A stretch of 5,258 nt of DNA from Methanomicrobiales archaeon (GTDB lineage: Archaea; Halobacteriota; Methanomicrobia; Methanomicrobiales; Methanospirillaceae), in the NCBI GenBank assembly GCA_012798365.1, contig JAAZNH010000325.1:1-5258 (forward strand), in the 5' to 3' direction. Positions 5,227 to 5,258 of the stretch are shown here, piece after piece. Position numbers and translations under genes: made by a program. The notes under the pieces are model-generated. The model made no database searches and was not told where the DNA came from. It was given only the letters and a program-made list of their open reading frames with translations. The stretch's first letter is position 1, and each line of letters begins with the position of its first letter.

Positions 5227-5258
5227 CCCAAATCGCGTATCTCGGCACGCACTTTGGG
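5227..5258. repeat. Inverted repeat at the right edge
   Basis: CCCAAA (5227-5232) and TTTGGG (5253-5258) form the outer arms. After a 2-base interruption on each side, GCG (5235-5237) and CGC (5248-5250) form an inner stem around a 10-base loop. The symmetry stops only because the window ends, so the arms may be longer. It lies beyond the terminator and could be a regulatory palindrome, a repeat element or chance. No gene is assigned to 5174-5258. Confidence 0.3.

Noticed and set aside
5214..5258. Possible tail of a minus-strand gene (14 codons ending in TGA at 5216-5214)
   Set aside because: Too short to judge; the other minus-strand frames are also open over part of this stretch, and no family pattern can be recognised.
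1..5258. CRISPR array, tRNA, rRNA or transposase
   Set aside because: No regularly spaced direct repeats, no cloverleaf or rRNA-like stretch, and no transposase motif or terminal-repeat pair was seen; coding genes fill nearly all of the window.

Overview
The window looks like GC-rich archaeal chromosome, most likely from a methanogen of the order Methanomicrobiales (Methanoregula or Methanoculleus type). This rests on an AAA+ C-terminus of archaeal style, a TTAAATA box placed so that transcription would start at the start codon (leaderless mRNA), a T-tract terminator, Shine-Dalgarno sites of GGAGGGG/GGGAG type inside tightly packed genes, and the general character of the proteins. The genus assignment is inference. 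All recognised genes are on the + strand.

Layout. Bases 2-136 are the last 44 codons of an AAA+ ATPase. After a 55-base gap with no visible promoter comes a compact three-gene cassette. Its first gene encodes a TIR-domain protein (192-1052). The second encodes a membrane-anchored tandem Rossmann (TrkA-N-like) protein ending in a RyR domain (1059-2789). The third encodes a small multi-spanning membrane protein with a beta-rich C-terminal domain (2796-3500). Both junctions have exactly 6 untranslated bases, and each downstream gene has its ribosome binding site inside the end of the gene before it, so the three are almost certainly one transcription unit.

A 98-base intergenic region follows, with a strong hairpin and an archaeal TATA box. 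It precedes a two-domain PPK2-type polyphosphate:nucleotide phosphotransferase (3599-5173). That gene is cut by one in-frame TGA at 3890-3892, exactly where related proteins normally carry glycine; a single GGA-to-TGA change would explain it. Protein homology runs straight through the stop in the same frame, so this is a recent nonsense mutation, a sequencing error or a readthrough case. The C-terminal kinase domain is intact, while the N-terminal domain has a degenerate P-loop. A T-tract terminator follows the gene, and the window ends in an inverted repeat.

How the genes may work together. The most interesting unit is the TIR / Rossmann-RyR / membrane-protein cassette. TIR domains with the conserved glutamate seen here are often NAD+-cleaving enzymes that make ADP-ribose-type signals. 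RyR domains are named for ryanodine receptors, whose channels act downstream of cyclic ADP-ribose signalling in animals. A TIR enzyme co-transcribed with an NAD-binding-fold/RyR membrane protein and a second membrane protein suggests a nucleotide-based stress or defence pathway ending at the membrane. The gene order and domains are read from sequence; the pathway is inference.
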